Of a stretch of DNA of 64,000 nt, positions 46,901 through 57,837 are shown piece by piece. Each line of letters begins with the position of its first letter. Position 1 is the first letter of the stretch. Under the pieces are notes generated by a model. The model was not told where the DNA came from and searched no databases. It worked only from the letters and a program-made list of their open reading frames with translations. The DNA is from Asterias amurensis (lineage: Eukaryota; Echinodermata; Asteroidea; Forcipulatida; Asteriidae). Where the stretch lies: assembly GCF_032118995.1 (NCBI RefSeq), contig NC_092661.1, positions 4,838,501-4,902,500 on the forward strand, written 5' to 3'. Both the position numbers and the translations under genes were made by a program.

Positions 46901-49900
46901 CACCACAAGAAAAAGAAAAAGTTACTTAATAGCTAGTATTATAAGGCGTCCTGGTTGTGTAGACGCTAGACCCTGTTGTACTAAAAATATCACCTCCTGC
47001 AAAGACACACCAAAGAAAAAGAAAAGGTAACTTAATAATAATTATAACAGGTATTTAGAAACACTCCCCATAGAAAACTATATCACAGCGCTTACAAAAA
47101 CTGAAAATGAACAATAACAAAAACTTATCGAAAAGCTACATACACAATGTTTGAAAAGCATGAGAAAAAGAGAAAAACAGGGAAGAGATGTGTTTTCAGA
47201 AGTTTTTTGAATTGGTCTGTGGATTTTGCAGCTTTAATGAAAGAAGGGATGTTGTTCCATTCTGTGGATGCAGTTACAGTGAATAAGCGATCGCCAGATT
47301 TGCTAAGGGTCCTAGGAATGGTAAGCAAAAATGGGTCTCGAGAAGAGCGAAGGTAAGGGCGGGATGAGTTATGAAAAGTAAAGCAATCCTTGATATATGA
47401 TGGCGTCTGGTCATGGAAGGCTTTAAAAACAAACAAAAGTCTAATGATGATGAGAGTAGAAAACTTCCCTTGAAATATTTTGTCTGAAATGTCATATTTC
47501 ATGAGAAATAAGTAAAACTAATTTCCCATTAGGAGTTTATCGCTCAGAGAGCATTTTATTCATTTTTTTTTTAATTCGATGCAATGCAAAATGTGTTAAA
47601 GTGTTTTTCACTATTTTCTCTTCACCCAGATGGTCGATCGATCTCAAACTTTGACAGGTTTGTCAGTTTATATATATTGTGGATTACATAAAGTGCTTAC
47701 ACTGCCAGCAACTGTTTTGTTAGCAAAAACATTCAATTCTGTAATGTTCCTTTAAATATTTTTGTTTTGCCCTTTTTTTTCATGACTTAACGACATTGAG
47801 AGACTTTGCTTTCTAAGATATTATTTCAAAATAACATTGGCAATTAACAGACTTGATTTGTTTGTATAATTCGTTTCATATTTGAGGATGATTCAAAAGA
47901 GGGCGCTATATTTGTCAATATTTTTCAGATGTAAAGGCATAGTACATAAACCCAGTTACATCCCTTCGCTAAAAGAAGGGTGGTACTAAGCGGCTAAGAG
48001 AAGTGCACCAAAAAAAAAAAACCCTGTCTGTAAGCGGAATCTTTTAAAATATTTTCATTCGCTTTTTTTTTTTTCATCATCCCTTCCTCCACTCCCCTTT
48101 CTCAGGGGAGGGGGAGGGGGAGGGGGAAATTGTTTTCACGGGGTCCTTCACATTCCTAGCTCTAGTTTTGTCAACATCACCCAGGACTATGCCTGTAGGT
48201 CACATGTTATAGCTCGGATATTTGTAGACTCAAAACTAAAATCGATATGTACAAGCATTTCGATGGCAAAGTTGATTAATTCAATCTCGACTTTCAAGTG
48301 GATGACCGCCATGAGCACTGGTGTGGGAGTTTCAGAGACTATCATCTCTTCTATCAAACCCCCATGGGGGTTAAACGTGGCAATGAAGTGGTACACGAAC
48401 TCAATGATTGAAAGACTCTCACTAAAGGGTTTGGCTACTTTTTGTGTACGCCGCATAACACAAACGTCCACAAATTTACATTAAACTTACACGGTTTAAA
48501 GATAATGATAGCAGAAAGCTTCCCTTAAAATATTAACTTGCTGAGTTGCTGTTGTTTTTTGAGTAACTAGTACAACATTTTCACAAATATATTTTTCATC
48601 TCGGTAAGACGAAAATAATATATTTGGTTTGCTGTAACACCATGTGTATGACTACTGCCAGGTAGATTTTGTTCTTTAGTGAACTGTCTTGCTATTTATT
48701 CTACTACCGCAGATACAAAAATTATTTAAGCATGTACAACGAAAACTCTCCTGAAAACATTGCTCTGTGTTTTTCAATTATTTCCTCAAAAACCTGAATA
48801 CTAATGAAGCTAAAACTTATACAGGTAAATTTTATAAAAAAAATTATTTTTAAAAATAAGCAGGGATGGCAAAACTTGATCTAAAAAAGGTATCTAAACC
48901 CTTGGAGATTTGGGTACTTTTTGTAACACAAAACACATTGTCAACAAACTTACATTAAACTTACACCATCTGAAGGTGATGATAGAAGAATGCTTACCTT
49001 AAAGTACGTGCTGAGGTGTCGATTTTCGAGAAATGAGTAAAACAATATAATAAAAAAAATGTTTGTCTCAGTTGTAGCATGTACATGTAAAACGTATATT
49101 ACGTTTTGACATGCTTAAATAATTTGTGTGACTTGTTTTACTAATTTCTCAAAAACTAAAGAACCTCAGCAGATGATATTGTAAGTTAAAGGCAGTGGAC
49201 ACTTTTGGTAATTACTCAAAATAATTATTAGCATAAAACCTTTCTTGGTAACGAGTAATGGGGAGAGGTTTATGGTAAAAAACATTGTGAGAAACGGCTC
49301 CCTCTGAAGTGACATAGTTTTCGAGAAAGAAGTTATTTTCCACGAATTTGATTTCGAGACCTCAGATTTAGAACTTGAGGTCTCGAAATCAACCATCTAA
49401 ACGCACACAACTTCGTTTGACAAGGGTGTTTTTTCTTTCATTATTATCTCGCAAGTTCGATGACCGATTGAGCTGAAATTTTCACAGGTTTGTTATTTAA
49501 TGCTTATGTTGAGATACACCAACTGTGAAGGCTAGTCTTTGACAATTACCAAAAGTGTCCACTGCCTTTAAATGTGAATCTGTGGACATTTTGTCTTGTG
49601 TTCTACAAAATGTACCCATACCCTTTAAGAGTTTAAGAGGGTTCATGGCGTGAAATCTACGTGCTAGGTTTCATACTCCCTTGTCTATAGCATCAAGTAC
49701 ATTTGCGTCTTACAATTGTCACTGATATGCCATGCTCTGGCTTTTTTGGAGTTATCTGCAGTCGGCAGCAACACTAAGGGGGCCATTAAGAGTAATCAGT
49801 GTTTAGCATTTCAATCTGTTTTCAAATTTGGTTTTATTTATTTATTTATTTCCAGGCAAACGGAACATACAAAGAAAAGGCAATAAAAAATAAGACTACA

Positions 49901-52900
49901 CAGAGAACAAGCCTGCGGATAACCAAAAAGCGAAAATAATCACTATCTAAGGGCGATCCAGACAATAAAAATAACAAAGGCACAAAAGGGCACAAGGACA
50001 AAAACGTCATAAAAATTGGACATCAAAAACCATAACAAATAGAAATATATATAAAAACTATAGAAAATACATTAAATTTTGTATATAAAAAATATAGATC
50101 AACCAGAAAACCACGCATCCTCGCTCCTTTCAAAAAAGGTAGGAAGCCAATCAAATTCCCTTCAAATCTCCTAAGACCCCAATACTTTTTTCCTACAAAG
50201 CCAAGAAAAATACAGTTATTTGAATACTTCACAAAACTATTGAAAACAGGAACCTAAAAGGAACCATAAAAAAAATAAGTACAGGAAGGCGATTGGAGCT
50301 AAACTAGAAAGGAAGATGCACCCACCCCAAATTTCAATCTTTAAAGGCACCTTTGGTAATTGTCAAAGACCAGTATTTATACTTGGTGATCCCAACATAT
50401 GCATAAAATAACAAATCTGTGAATATTTGGGCTCAATTGGTCATTGAATTTGTTGGAGAATAATGAAAGAAAAAACACCCTTGTTGCACAAGAGTGTGCT
50501 TTGAGATGCCTATTTTATTATTTGAGTGAGAAATTAAAGGAACACGTTGCCTTGGATCGGACGAGTTGGTCTATAACTGAGCGTTTGTAACCGGTTTTTT
50601 TATAAAATGCATATGGTTGGAAAGATGTTTTAACAGTAGAATACAGTTATCCACACAAGTTTGCCTCGAAATTGCGTGGTTTTCCTTTTACTGCGCAAAC
50701 TAACACGGTCGGCCATTTATGGGAGTCAAAAATTTGACTCCCATAAATGGCCGACCGTGTTAGTCGACGAGGTAAAAGGAAAACCGTGCAATTTCGAGGC
50801 ATGTTTGTGTGGATCATTGTATTCTACTTTTAAAACATCTTTCTACCCATATGCATTTTACAAAAAACGGTTACAAACGCTTTTCAAAGACCAACTCGTC
50901 CGATCCAAGGCAACGTGTTCCTTTAACCTCTTTCTCAAAAACTTTGATACTTCAGAGGGAGCCATTTCTCGCAATGTTTTATACTATCAACAGCTCTCCA
51001 TTGCTCATTATGCAATGTTTTTATGCTAAAAAATTGTTTTGAGTAATAACCAATAGAGTCCAGTGCATTTGAATAAGGGAGCTTTATTGTCAAATTCAGT
51101 TTGGAATTTATACACCAATTTTTCAATAAAAATACATAGCATCCCCAAGAAAGTCGGGAAACAATTAGGCCAACAAGTTTTCATATTTATAGACTTTTCT
51201 TCAGATCTTTTTGAAAAAGAGTGGATCACAAACCTGAATTTGACCTTGGAGCCCTTTTTTTCTAACTACTATTTTATTTTCAAACTGAATTTTGCGTTGC
51301 ATATTCCAGATGCTAATCATGAAATGATTGTAAAATAAATTTGGTATTTGACCTTCGAAAAATCTGCAAGTGATAACTTAGTGCTCTTAGTTCCTCTTTG
51401 CGAAAACAACAAATTTTGGCTGAAAACAATCAACAATTCATAAGAGACCATTATGCATACAGCAATATGTAACCATGGCAGACCTATAACATAGGTGCCT
51501 GGTTTTCAAACCCCAGCCGTGACACTATTGTCCTTATGAGCAAGACACTGAACCATTGCTTCGTCCTTCGGATGGGACGTAAAGCCGTTGGTCCCATGTG
51601 TTGTGTAAAGCATGTAAAATAACCCAGTGCACTTATCGAAAAGAGAAGGGGTTCGCCCCGGTATTCCTGGTTGTGGCTGCTTAATGCGTCATAGCACCTT
51701 ATAAATAATTGGTGCTACATAATTGGGTCCATCACTGCAATAACCTATCTTTCTGAAAGTTTGTATATACTCAGCGCCTTGAGTACCTTGTTTGGTAGAT
51801 ACGTGCGCTATATAAGACTACGATAATATTATATTATTATTAATTTCATAAAGCTGCTTTTAAAGCTAATATATTAGCTAAGCACAACAAAATTATGGTT
51901 ACCAGAATAAGGTTAGCCAGAATACATCGTACAATCTGTAACTGGTATACTGCATAGTGTTGCTTAGCAGCAAACTACTAAGCACTGTTTTTGGCTTAAG
52001 CAGATGAAATTGGGCCCAGGTTGCAAGAGTCTGCCTTCACTAACATAGGCCCCTAAATGTTTTGTCACAATCTTTTTGTTTCACCGGCAAAAGGAAATCT
52101 TAAACGAACTAAAGCTAGACGGACTTGACAAACAACCTATCCAATAACACTTGTAGATAGTGCATGTTTTTCCACTCGGCAGGTAGCAATGCACAATATA
52201 AGTGTCAATGTGAGATTATCATTCAGTATCATTCCTGACAACCAATTTGCTCTTTCGTCGGTTCAACACCCTTGCCTCCTCAAAGAAACAAATGAATCTT
52301 AGAAAGGCCCACAAATGTCTGCAAAATAAACCCCCGGAAGATAGATGGAAATAACAGGATCTGGCATTTTTATTTTGAAGTGAACAAAACACTAAAAGAA
52401 TACAGGAAACAAACAGATTACATCATCTATTTAAACCCTGTTGAATTTCGACAGGCTCTTCGTTTACTAGTGCTCTTCGTTAATTAAAGGGAAGGTACAC
52501 GTTTGGTAGTTGTCAAAGACCAGTCTTCTCACTTGGTGTATCCCATCATAACAATAAATTAACAAGCCAGTGAAAATTTGAGCTCAATTGGTCATCAAAG
52601 TTGCGAGGAAATGATGAAACAAAAAACACCCTTGTTGGACGAATTTGTGTGCTTTCAGATAAGAATAAAACACTTCTAGCTACGTAGAAGTTAAACCCGC
52701 CGAGGCCTGGTTCTTTATAATTTACCTCGACTTCATCTCGGTAAAATTATCAAGCACCAGGCCTCGTTGGGATTAAACCACTAGTTGAAAACCTCTTCAC
52801 CACACATTAGTGCCCTTATCAAAGGCTTGCAAAGTGTGTTCATTTTTAATTCTATTTCAAAGTTTCCAACTTATATTGCACAAGTTTTAAACTTTGTCAT

Positions 52901-54714
52901 TGAGAGGGCATGGGATTTGCTTCTCCTAAAAAAATAATGCTTCCTTTCGGATTTTTATATTGATTGTTAGTTTTGCACCGGGGATATACCTGTACAATAA
53001 ACATGATATCGATTACGATTAGTTTTGACCCTCACACCTATAGCACTGTATACTCAGTAAGTTGCTGACATACAAGATTAGAAATGCCTCTACTCACCAT
53101 TAAAGGAACACGTTGCCTTGGATCGGTCGAGTTGGTCTATAAAAAGCGTTTGTAACCGTTTGTAAAATGCATATGGAAAGGAAAACCGTGCAACTTCGAG
53201 GCAAATTTGTGTGGATCATTGTATTCTACTTTTACAACATCTTTCTAACCATATGAATTTATAACAAACGGTTACAAACGCTTTTCAAAGACCAACTCGA
53301 CTGATCCGAGGCAACGTGTTCCTTTAATTAGTTATAGTGACTTACTTAAATGATTGTGTGGGATTTGCTACAGCTAGAATCAATGCGCAGGGAGTGGCTG
53401 CTTATTTACCAAAATATGACTAGGAAATTCTATAATAATAATTATAATGGCTTCTTATAAAGCGCTCAGGTCCATCACTCAGTGACGCTCATTGCTCTCT
53501 AACATTATCACCTGGCCGTGGGGCCATTTTGGTTTCATTCAATAAAACCATCTCATCTCCATTGGGAGTATACAGCCTGTGCTGCCAAGTTTGTAGCGCA
53601 CTAGGTTAAAGCCATTGGACCCTTTCGGTACAGAAAAAAGAAAAAGTTCACAGATTTACAAATAACTTACAGGGTTTAGAGAAGGTAGTGGTGAATGACT
53701 TCTCTGGAAATATTATTCCATGAAATGCTTTACTTTTTGAGAAAACAGTAAAACAATATCAATTCTCGATATCGAGAACTACGAATTTATTTTAAACACA
53801 TGTCATGACACAGCGAAAATGCGGATACAAGGGTGGGTTTTCCCCTAATTTTCTCCCGACTCCGATGACTGATTGAGCCTTAATTTCCACAGGTTTGTTA
53901 TTTTATATAGAAGTTGTGATACACGAAGTGTGGGCCTTGGACAATACTGTTTACCGAAAGGGTCCAATGGCTTTAAATCAATCACAAGAACCGTCTCTGC
54001 CATCAAAGGTAGAGAATTTATACCCCTTGGTGGAGAGAATTCAGTTAAAGGACATACATGTCAGAGCCAAGATTCGAACCCGAATCCGAGACTTAAAGGC
54101 AGTGGACACTATTGGTAATTACTCAAAATAAGTATTAGCATAAAACCTTCATTGGTAACGAGTAATAGGGAGAGGTTGATATTATAAAACATTGTGAGAA
54201 ACGGCTCCCTCTGAAGTGACATAGTTTTCGAGAAAGAAGTAATTTTTCCACGAGTTTGATTTTGAGACCTCAAGTTTAGAATTTGAGGTCTCGAAATCAA
54301 GCATCTGAAAGCACACAACTTCGTGCGACAAGGGTGTTTTTTTCTTTCATTAATATCTCGCAACTTCAACGACCGATTAACCTCAAATTTTCACAGGTTT
54401 GTTATTTTAGACAAATGTTGAGATACATCAAGCAAGAAGACTGGTCTTTGACAATTACCAATAGTGTCCACTGTCTTTAAACACCCAGAACTTGAAGTCG
54501 ATGATCTAAAACCACCTTGCCATGACACCCCCGTAACATTACTAGTAAACCTTACCTGGTTGGTTATCCGTTGATTCAGACATGGTTTTAGGTGACTGGC
54601 TGCGATGATCATACCCTTGACTATACGTTGGGAAGGTTGGATTGATAACGAAGTTATATGGCACCGTCGGAATACCAGTAAACCGTCGAGGCTTACGAAA
54701 TATCCGCTTTGATA
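43715..54714 (-). CDS. EVA1C: EVA1-family single-pass membrane protein (EVA1C-like), 5' incomplete
   Basis: Four minus-strand exons, all phase 1: 54714-54556, 46889-46743, 46117-45989 and 43980-43715 (TGA). The order is a basic/Pro/Tyr-rich extracellular linker, then FFTGILAAIGYIQ leading into the membrane segment FILYMSIGCCMGVLVTLLW and VIRLKC. This aligns with the EVA1/FAM176 domain (LAA...GVCIGLVLTL...VIRISC in human EVA1A). A cytoplasmic tail with a run of six prolines follows. The tail holds EIW and ends TRNLNSYFP, like EIW...TRSLNRYY at the human C-terminus. EVA1C acts as a Slit/Robo co-receptor with N-terminal SUEL lectin domains. No SUEL exon was recognised; they may lie right of 54714 or outside the window. 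Confidence 0.88.
43981..45289. other. Last intron of the EVA1C-like gene
   Basis: AT-rich, with ACATGTACATGTACATG near 44848. The minus-strand 137-codon ORF at 44579-44992 has low complexity and no recognised domain. Confidence 0.4.
45290..45362 (-). mobile_element. tRNA-like sequence, minus strand
   Basis: On the minus strand GTTGGTGTAGTAATCC then CCAGTTCGAATCCCACTGG give A and B boxes with a closed T arm. The acceptor stem is poor and no CCA context is seen; probably a tRNA-derived SINE head. Confidence 0.4.
45578..45748. mobile_element. MITE M6 copy
   Basis: GCCGTCAATTTCACAAAGCT to CTTTGTGAAACCGACGGC, with internal TTAGGACTTAGGACGAG. Confidence 0.6.
45989..46117 (-). CDS. EVA1C: EVA1C-like transmembrane exon
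   Basis: Acceptor GTCTTGCAG, donor GTAAGT, 129 bases. It encodes the transmembrane helix, then VIRLKCQNYDLKKKLKES, whose basic residues set a cytoplasmic C-terminus. Confidence 0.9.
46485..46708. mobile_element. MITE family M5 in EVA1C-like intron
   Basis: GGGCCCAATTTCATAGAGCT, GCTTAGCATGAAATTTCTT and the inverse AAGAAATTTCATGCTAAGC. Related pieces lie at 34981-35145, 37952-38040, 38757-38850 and 51842-52018. Confidence 0.6.
46743..46889 (-). CDS. EVA1C: EVA1C-like juxtamembrane exon
   Basis: Acceptor TCTTTGCAG, donor GTACGT, 147 bases. It encodes GGDIFSTTGSSVYATRT, EQEESMGFFTGILAAIGYIQ. Its 5' part and acceptor are duplicated just upstream at 46927-47009. Confidence 0.85.
46927..47009 (-). 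pseudogene. Partial tandem duplicate of the EVA1C-like juxtamembrane exon
   Basis: The 5' half of the 46743-46889 exon, including the TGCAG acceptor and upstream intron bases, is repeated almost exactly (one G-to-T-like change in GGTTGCGTAG versus GGTTGTGTAG). The 3' half and donor are absent, so it should not splice as a whole exon, but it provides a decoy acceptor. Confidence 0.65.
47150..47450 (-). pseudogene. LINE reverse transcriptase C-terminal fragment
   Basis: The minus strand encodes FKAFHDQTPSYIKDCF, SRPYLRSSRDPFLLTIPRT, GDRLFTVTASTEWNNIP and FKKLLKTHLF, the characteristic tail of CR1/jockey-like ORF2 (APSY, LR, G-x-R-F, WN-x-LP, LK-x-LF). It is 5' truncated. Confidence 0.7.
48885..49640. 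mobile_element. MITE M7 interrupted by an M1 element
   Basis: The left part has TTGGGTACTTTTTGTAACAC, ACTTACATTAAACTTACACC. The right part after 49571 has CTGTGGACATTTTGTC and CATACCCTTTAAG. A related M7 fragment lies at about 48420-48640. Confidence 0.6.
49186..49571. mobile_element. MITE M1 nested in an M7 copy
   Basis: Ends TTAAAGGCAGTGGACAC and GTCCACTGCCTTTAA. The flanks AGCAGATGATATTGTAAG and ATGTGAATCTGTGGAC are two parts of one M7 element. Confidence 0.7.
50341..51070. mobile_element. MITE M1 split by an M3 insertion
   Basis: The left part 50341-50533 starts TTAAAGGCACCTTTGG. The right part 50927-51070 ends CCAATAGAGTCCAGTGC. M3 (50534-50926) lies between them. Confidence 0.65.
50534..50926. 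mobile_element. MITE M3, full copy nested in M1
   Basis: Ends TTAAAGGAACACGTTGCC and GGCAACGTGTTCCTTTAA. The central palindrome CGGCCATTTATGGGAGTC is intact, so it looks young. Confidence 0.75.
51515..51845 (+). mobile_element. SINE of the same family, intergenic/intronic
   Basis: It begins CCCCAGCCGTGACACTATTG, carries the GCTTCGTCCTTCGGATGGGA block, and ends with an ATTATTATTAAT tail. It lies in the large EVA1C-like intron. Confidence 0.6.
51842..52018. mobile_element. MITE M5 copy
   Basis: TTTCATAAAGCTGCTTTTAA at the left and AGCAGATGAAATTGGGCCC at the right, with GCTTAGCAGCAAACTACTAA inside. Confidence 0.55.
52494..52690. mobile_element. MITE M1b, left half, joined to an M4 hairpin
   Basis: Starts TTAAAGGGAAGGTACACG and runs to ACACTTCTAGCTACG. 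Then the M4 element begins with AAACCCGCCGAGGCCTGG. Confidence 0.6.
52691..52800. mobile_element. MITE/hairpin M4, left end truncated
   Basis: CCGAGGCCTGGTTCTTTATA, then the inverse CACCAGGCCTCG and CCACTAGTTGAAAACC. Confidence 0.65.
53100..53327. mobile_element. MITE M3, centre deleted
   Basis: Same ends as the other M3 copies, but the palindromic middle is gone (about 160 bases shorter). Confidence 0.7.
53606..53976. mobile_element. MITE M2, full copy
   Basis: Ends TTAAAGCCATTGGACCC and GGGTCCAATGGCTTTAA; opposite internal orientation to the 35932 copy. Confidence 0.7.
54093..54480. mobile_element. MITE M1, full copy next to EVA1C-like exon
   Basis: Ends TTAAAGGCAGTGGACAC and GTCCACTGTCTTTAA. 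Its right end is about 75 bases from the linker exon at 54556. Confidence 0.7.
54556..54714 (-). CDS. EVA1C: EVA1C-like linker exon
   Basis: Acceptor ATTTCACAG, donor GTAAGG, 159 bases. It encodes SKRIFRKPRRFTGIPTVPY, YSQGYDHRSQSPKTMSES and DNQPG. It splices in phase to 46889. Low complexity suggests an extracellular stalk. Confidence 0.8.
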
Positions 54715-54817
54715 CTGTGAAATAAAAAAATTAAAAATTAAAAGTTAAATTTTAGAAACAAACCACAAGGGAAACTAACTGGCTCAATTCTAATTTAGTT
54801 TGGGTTGAAGAACAAAT

Positions 54818-54895
54818 TGACAAGAGCAGGATTTGAACCAACAACCTCCAGTCTACTGGCGCTTTACCAACTGAGCTGTATACTTGACAAGGCAG
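54818..54895 (-). mobile_element. tRNA-like SINE head abutting a LINE fragment
   Basis: The minus strand reads AGCTCAGTTGGTAAAGCGCC, then GGTTCAAATCC, clear A and B boxes. The same element recurs at 58870-58950. It touches the LINE fragment that starts at about 54897. Confidence 0.5.
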
Positions 54896-54896
54896 A

Positions 54897-55320
54897 GAAC
54901 CAAAAACTCAAAGCTATCATCTTGAAAGCCCAGCTCAGATGGACTGGTCACGTCATCCGGATGGAAGATTCATGGCTCCCAAAGCAGCTGTTCTATGGAG
55001 AGCTCTCTCTTGGTAGAAGAAACGGAGGAAGACCTCGCAAGAGGTACAAGGACAGCGTGAAAGACAACATCACACATGCTGGTATCCCTCCCAATGAGTT
55101 GGAACACTGTGCTCAAGATCGCACAGATTGGCACACCCTCATGCGTCAGGCCCTTGTCAGCTTCGAGGAGCAGAGAAGAGCTGGCCTGATCACTGCCCGA
55201 GAGAGGAGGAAGGCTGCAGCTGCAGCTTCGTCAGCTGTACCTGGACAGTTTCCATGCCCCAACTGTGGGCGGCTGTGCCGCTCTCAAATTGGACTATATA
55301 GTCACATGCGAACACACTGA
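54897..55320 (+). pseudogene. 5'-truncated LINE ORF2 C-terminus with C2H2-like finger
   Basis: One open frame reads KAQLRWTGHVIRMEDSWLPK, YGELSLGRRNGGRPRKRYKD, then a final CPNCGRLCRSQIGLYSHMRT and stop. This C-terminus is typical of non-LTR retrotransposon polymerases of marine invertebrates. The reverse transcriptase core is missing, so it is a dead 3' fragment. It sits inside the EVA1C-like intron, in antisense to the gene. Confidence 0.75.
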
Positions 55321-55904
55321 ATGCACAAAGACGTCATCGTCGAATACGACAGACAACCTACTACTACTGTATACATGGTAACCCTAACATAGACAATCTC
55401 CCTGTTTTGTTCATTGTCTTCGTTCGGCAGTGGACAGTCAGAAGCCAGGCAGCCTGAAACTGTCATATAGCCAGAAATCAAACACAAGTTTTCAATCCAA
55501 CCTGCTGTTTCCCAGGTTCTATTAGTGTTGTGTGATAGTTCTACCCCAGAGTGTTAACAAGAATTCCCATTTTATTTTAACATCACTGGGGAGGTTCACT
55601 GTGTTCTTTTAATTTCACCCTGTACTTAATTAACATTGTTGGTCTTCATTAGGTGGCGAACATTTATACATTAGTTTTAACATTATGTCAAGATACTAGT
55701 GTTAAAAGTAACAAGAGAAAGTTAGCATGTCATCAAAGATGTTTCTCAAGTACTGTCTCTATGCACACATCCACAGCTTTGTTTATGTTCTGGACATTGT
55801 TTGTAAAATACACAACAAAATCTCAAAAGATAAATTGTTACTTTCAAGTAATCAAGTAAAAAGATCAGTCAGGAGGCCCTTTTTGAAACTATTGATTTGA
55901 CTTG
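55321..55904. other. Downstream of the LINE fragment
   Basis: Probably LINE 3' UTR at first (GACGTCATCGTCGAATACGAC just after the stop), then AT-rich DNA up to the minisatellite. Confidence 0.35.
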
Positions 55905-56565
55905 TGCTCTGGCTTGGGCTCTTCCTGGCTTGTGCTCTGGCTTGGGCTCTGGCTTAGGCTCTGGCTTGTGCTCTGGCTTGAGCTCTGGATTGGGCTCTGG
56001 CTTGTGCTATGGCTTGGGCTCTGGCTTGGGCTCTGGCTTGTGCTCTGGATTGGGCTCTGGCTTGTGCTATGGCTTGTGCTCTGGCTTTGGCTTGGGCTCT
56101 GGCTTGAGCTCTGGCTTTTGCTCTGGCTTGGGCTCTGGCTTGGGCTATGGCTTGGGCTATGGCTTGGGCTCTCGTTGGGGCTCTGGCTTGGGCTCCGGCT
56201 TGGGCTCTGGCTTGGGCTCCAGTTTGTTGGGCTCTGGCTTGGGCTTTTGGCTGGGCTCAGGCTTGGGCTCTGGTTTGTGCTCTGGCTTTGGCTCTGGCTT
56301 GGGATCTGACTTGGGCTCTGGCCAGATCACAAGTCAGATCACAAGCCAGATCACAAGCCAGAGCCCAAGCCAGTTTACAAGCCAAAGTACAAGCCAGATG
56401 ACAAGACAGAACACAAGCAAGATCACAAGCAAGATCACAAGCCAGAGCCCAAGCCGGAGCACAAGCCAGAGCACAAGCCAGAGCATAAGCAGGAGCTCAA
56501 GCCAGAGCCCAAGCCAGAGCCCAAGCCAGAGCCCAAGCCAGAGCCCAAGCCAGAGCCCTGGTTTC
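55905..56565. repeat. Minisatellite of 12-base unit in inverted halves
   Basis: From about 55905 to 56324 the unit is GGCTTGGGCTCT with variants. From 56325 to about 56565 the same unit runs in reverse complement (AGCCAGAGCCCA). The point of inversion is CTCTGGCCAGATCACAAG. All three frames stay open over long stretches because the unit length is a multiple of three. Confidence 0.85.
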
Positions 56566-57837
56566 GAAAAAAAGTACCAGAGTTCCAAGACCATCGAGGC
56601 ATCTACATGTATTCCAAAAAGAAACAAGGCAACAATGAAACTCATGAAATGGGTGTGAGTCACTGCTGAAAAAAAAAAAAAAAACACATCTGCTGAAACT
56701 AAGATCAAAATTCAAGGATGAATGTTCAATTGAAATGAATGACATTTTCCTCTTTTTGGTAAATAACCCCTGGAGTTTAAAGATTAAGGAACAGTATCCT
56801 TAGAACTAGAGGAAGTAGATCAAACAGCACGATTTCATTGTATCCAATGAATGTAATAGCATGTAACACCCAGCATAAGGCATAAGTTTACAAATGGAAA
56901 AAAAAGATCAGCACAGAAGGAACCAAGGGTATCCATTCCAAAATTGAAACCAGCCAGCAGTGCAAATAATGACCAGCATAGAACCTACAGAGTAAACATG
57001 CTTCATCCCTTGCACAATAAAAAAACCCATGATTATCCCTTCACTCATCGGTGCTTGACTCATCAGTGCTCCAAAAAAAAACCTCCATCAGGAATAACTG
57101 TAACTTGGTGACATCTATGTACACTCTTCACTTTCTGAAACACTTTCCGGTTCTACATTGTATACATACTGCATCACTCCACTCAAATGGCACTTCAGCT
57201 AGTGATTGATGTAGACCTACATTGCAGATCAAGGGGTCCCTATGTATTCAGATCAACTCACTTCCTAGTGGTAGCAGCGGCAGCCCTTTTATCCTGACCA
57301 TCAGAATGTCTCACATAAGTGGGCAAACTTTCTCTGCCATTCCAACACAAAGACTGGCCGTTGACTGTGGGAAACTAGTGACTTTCTTTGATGAGAAGGG
57401 GCATATCATGGCTCGACTGTTTGCTTAAGAGATGAGACCCCCCAAACGGAAAGGGTTTTGTTCTGCATTCAATTAGTTATCATAACACTTTTAACATGGG
57501 CCTGTCAAAGCAAATACTGCACTTGGATCATCATCAGACAACCTTCTCAACACATCCTGGTTCCAGACCATCAAAGAATAACACCACCAAGACATTCAAC
57601 ACTATTCCTGTACATAGTGTTAAGATACATGGATGTAGATGCAACCTTTCCATGGGCTGCACTGTACAGTAGAGGATTTAGTCATCACCAGGAGTGGAAG
57701 TGTTTGTTTATAAGAAGGGAGTAAAAGAGTAGGTGATGAGGTCTTATAAACAGCCTTTTAAAGGTATGGTCATATATTGACTGGTAACTACTCCAGGTTG
57801 ATTTCCTACCTTCCACCCAGGTATTACTTAAAGGCAG
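56566..57837. other. EVA1C-like intron or 5' region, no clear exon
   Basis: A plus-strand 68-codon frame at 57222-57428 reads SHISGQTFSAIPTQRLAVDC and FFDEKGHIMARLFA; it could be a transposon scrap but is not recognised. The minus strand shows no SUEL-type exon. Confidence 0.3.

Noticed and set aside
48187..48471. 94-codon minus-strand ORF
   Set aside because: It overlaps M7-like repeat sequence, and an equally long plus-strand frame overlaps it. No family recognised and no good splice sites.
55897..56658. 253-codon open frame of GSGL and SQ repeats
   Set aside because: It is a by-product of a 12-base minisatellite; other frames and the opposite strand are equally open, and it lies in an intron-sized gap of the EVA1C-like gene.
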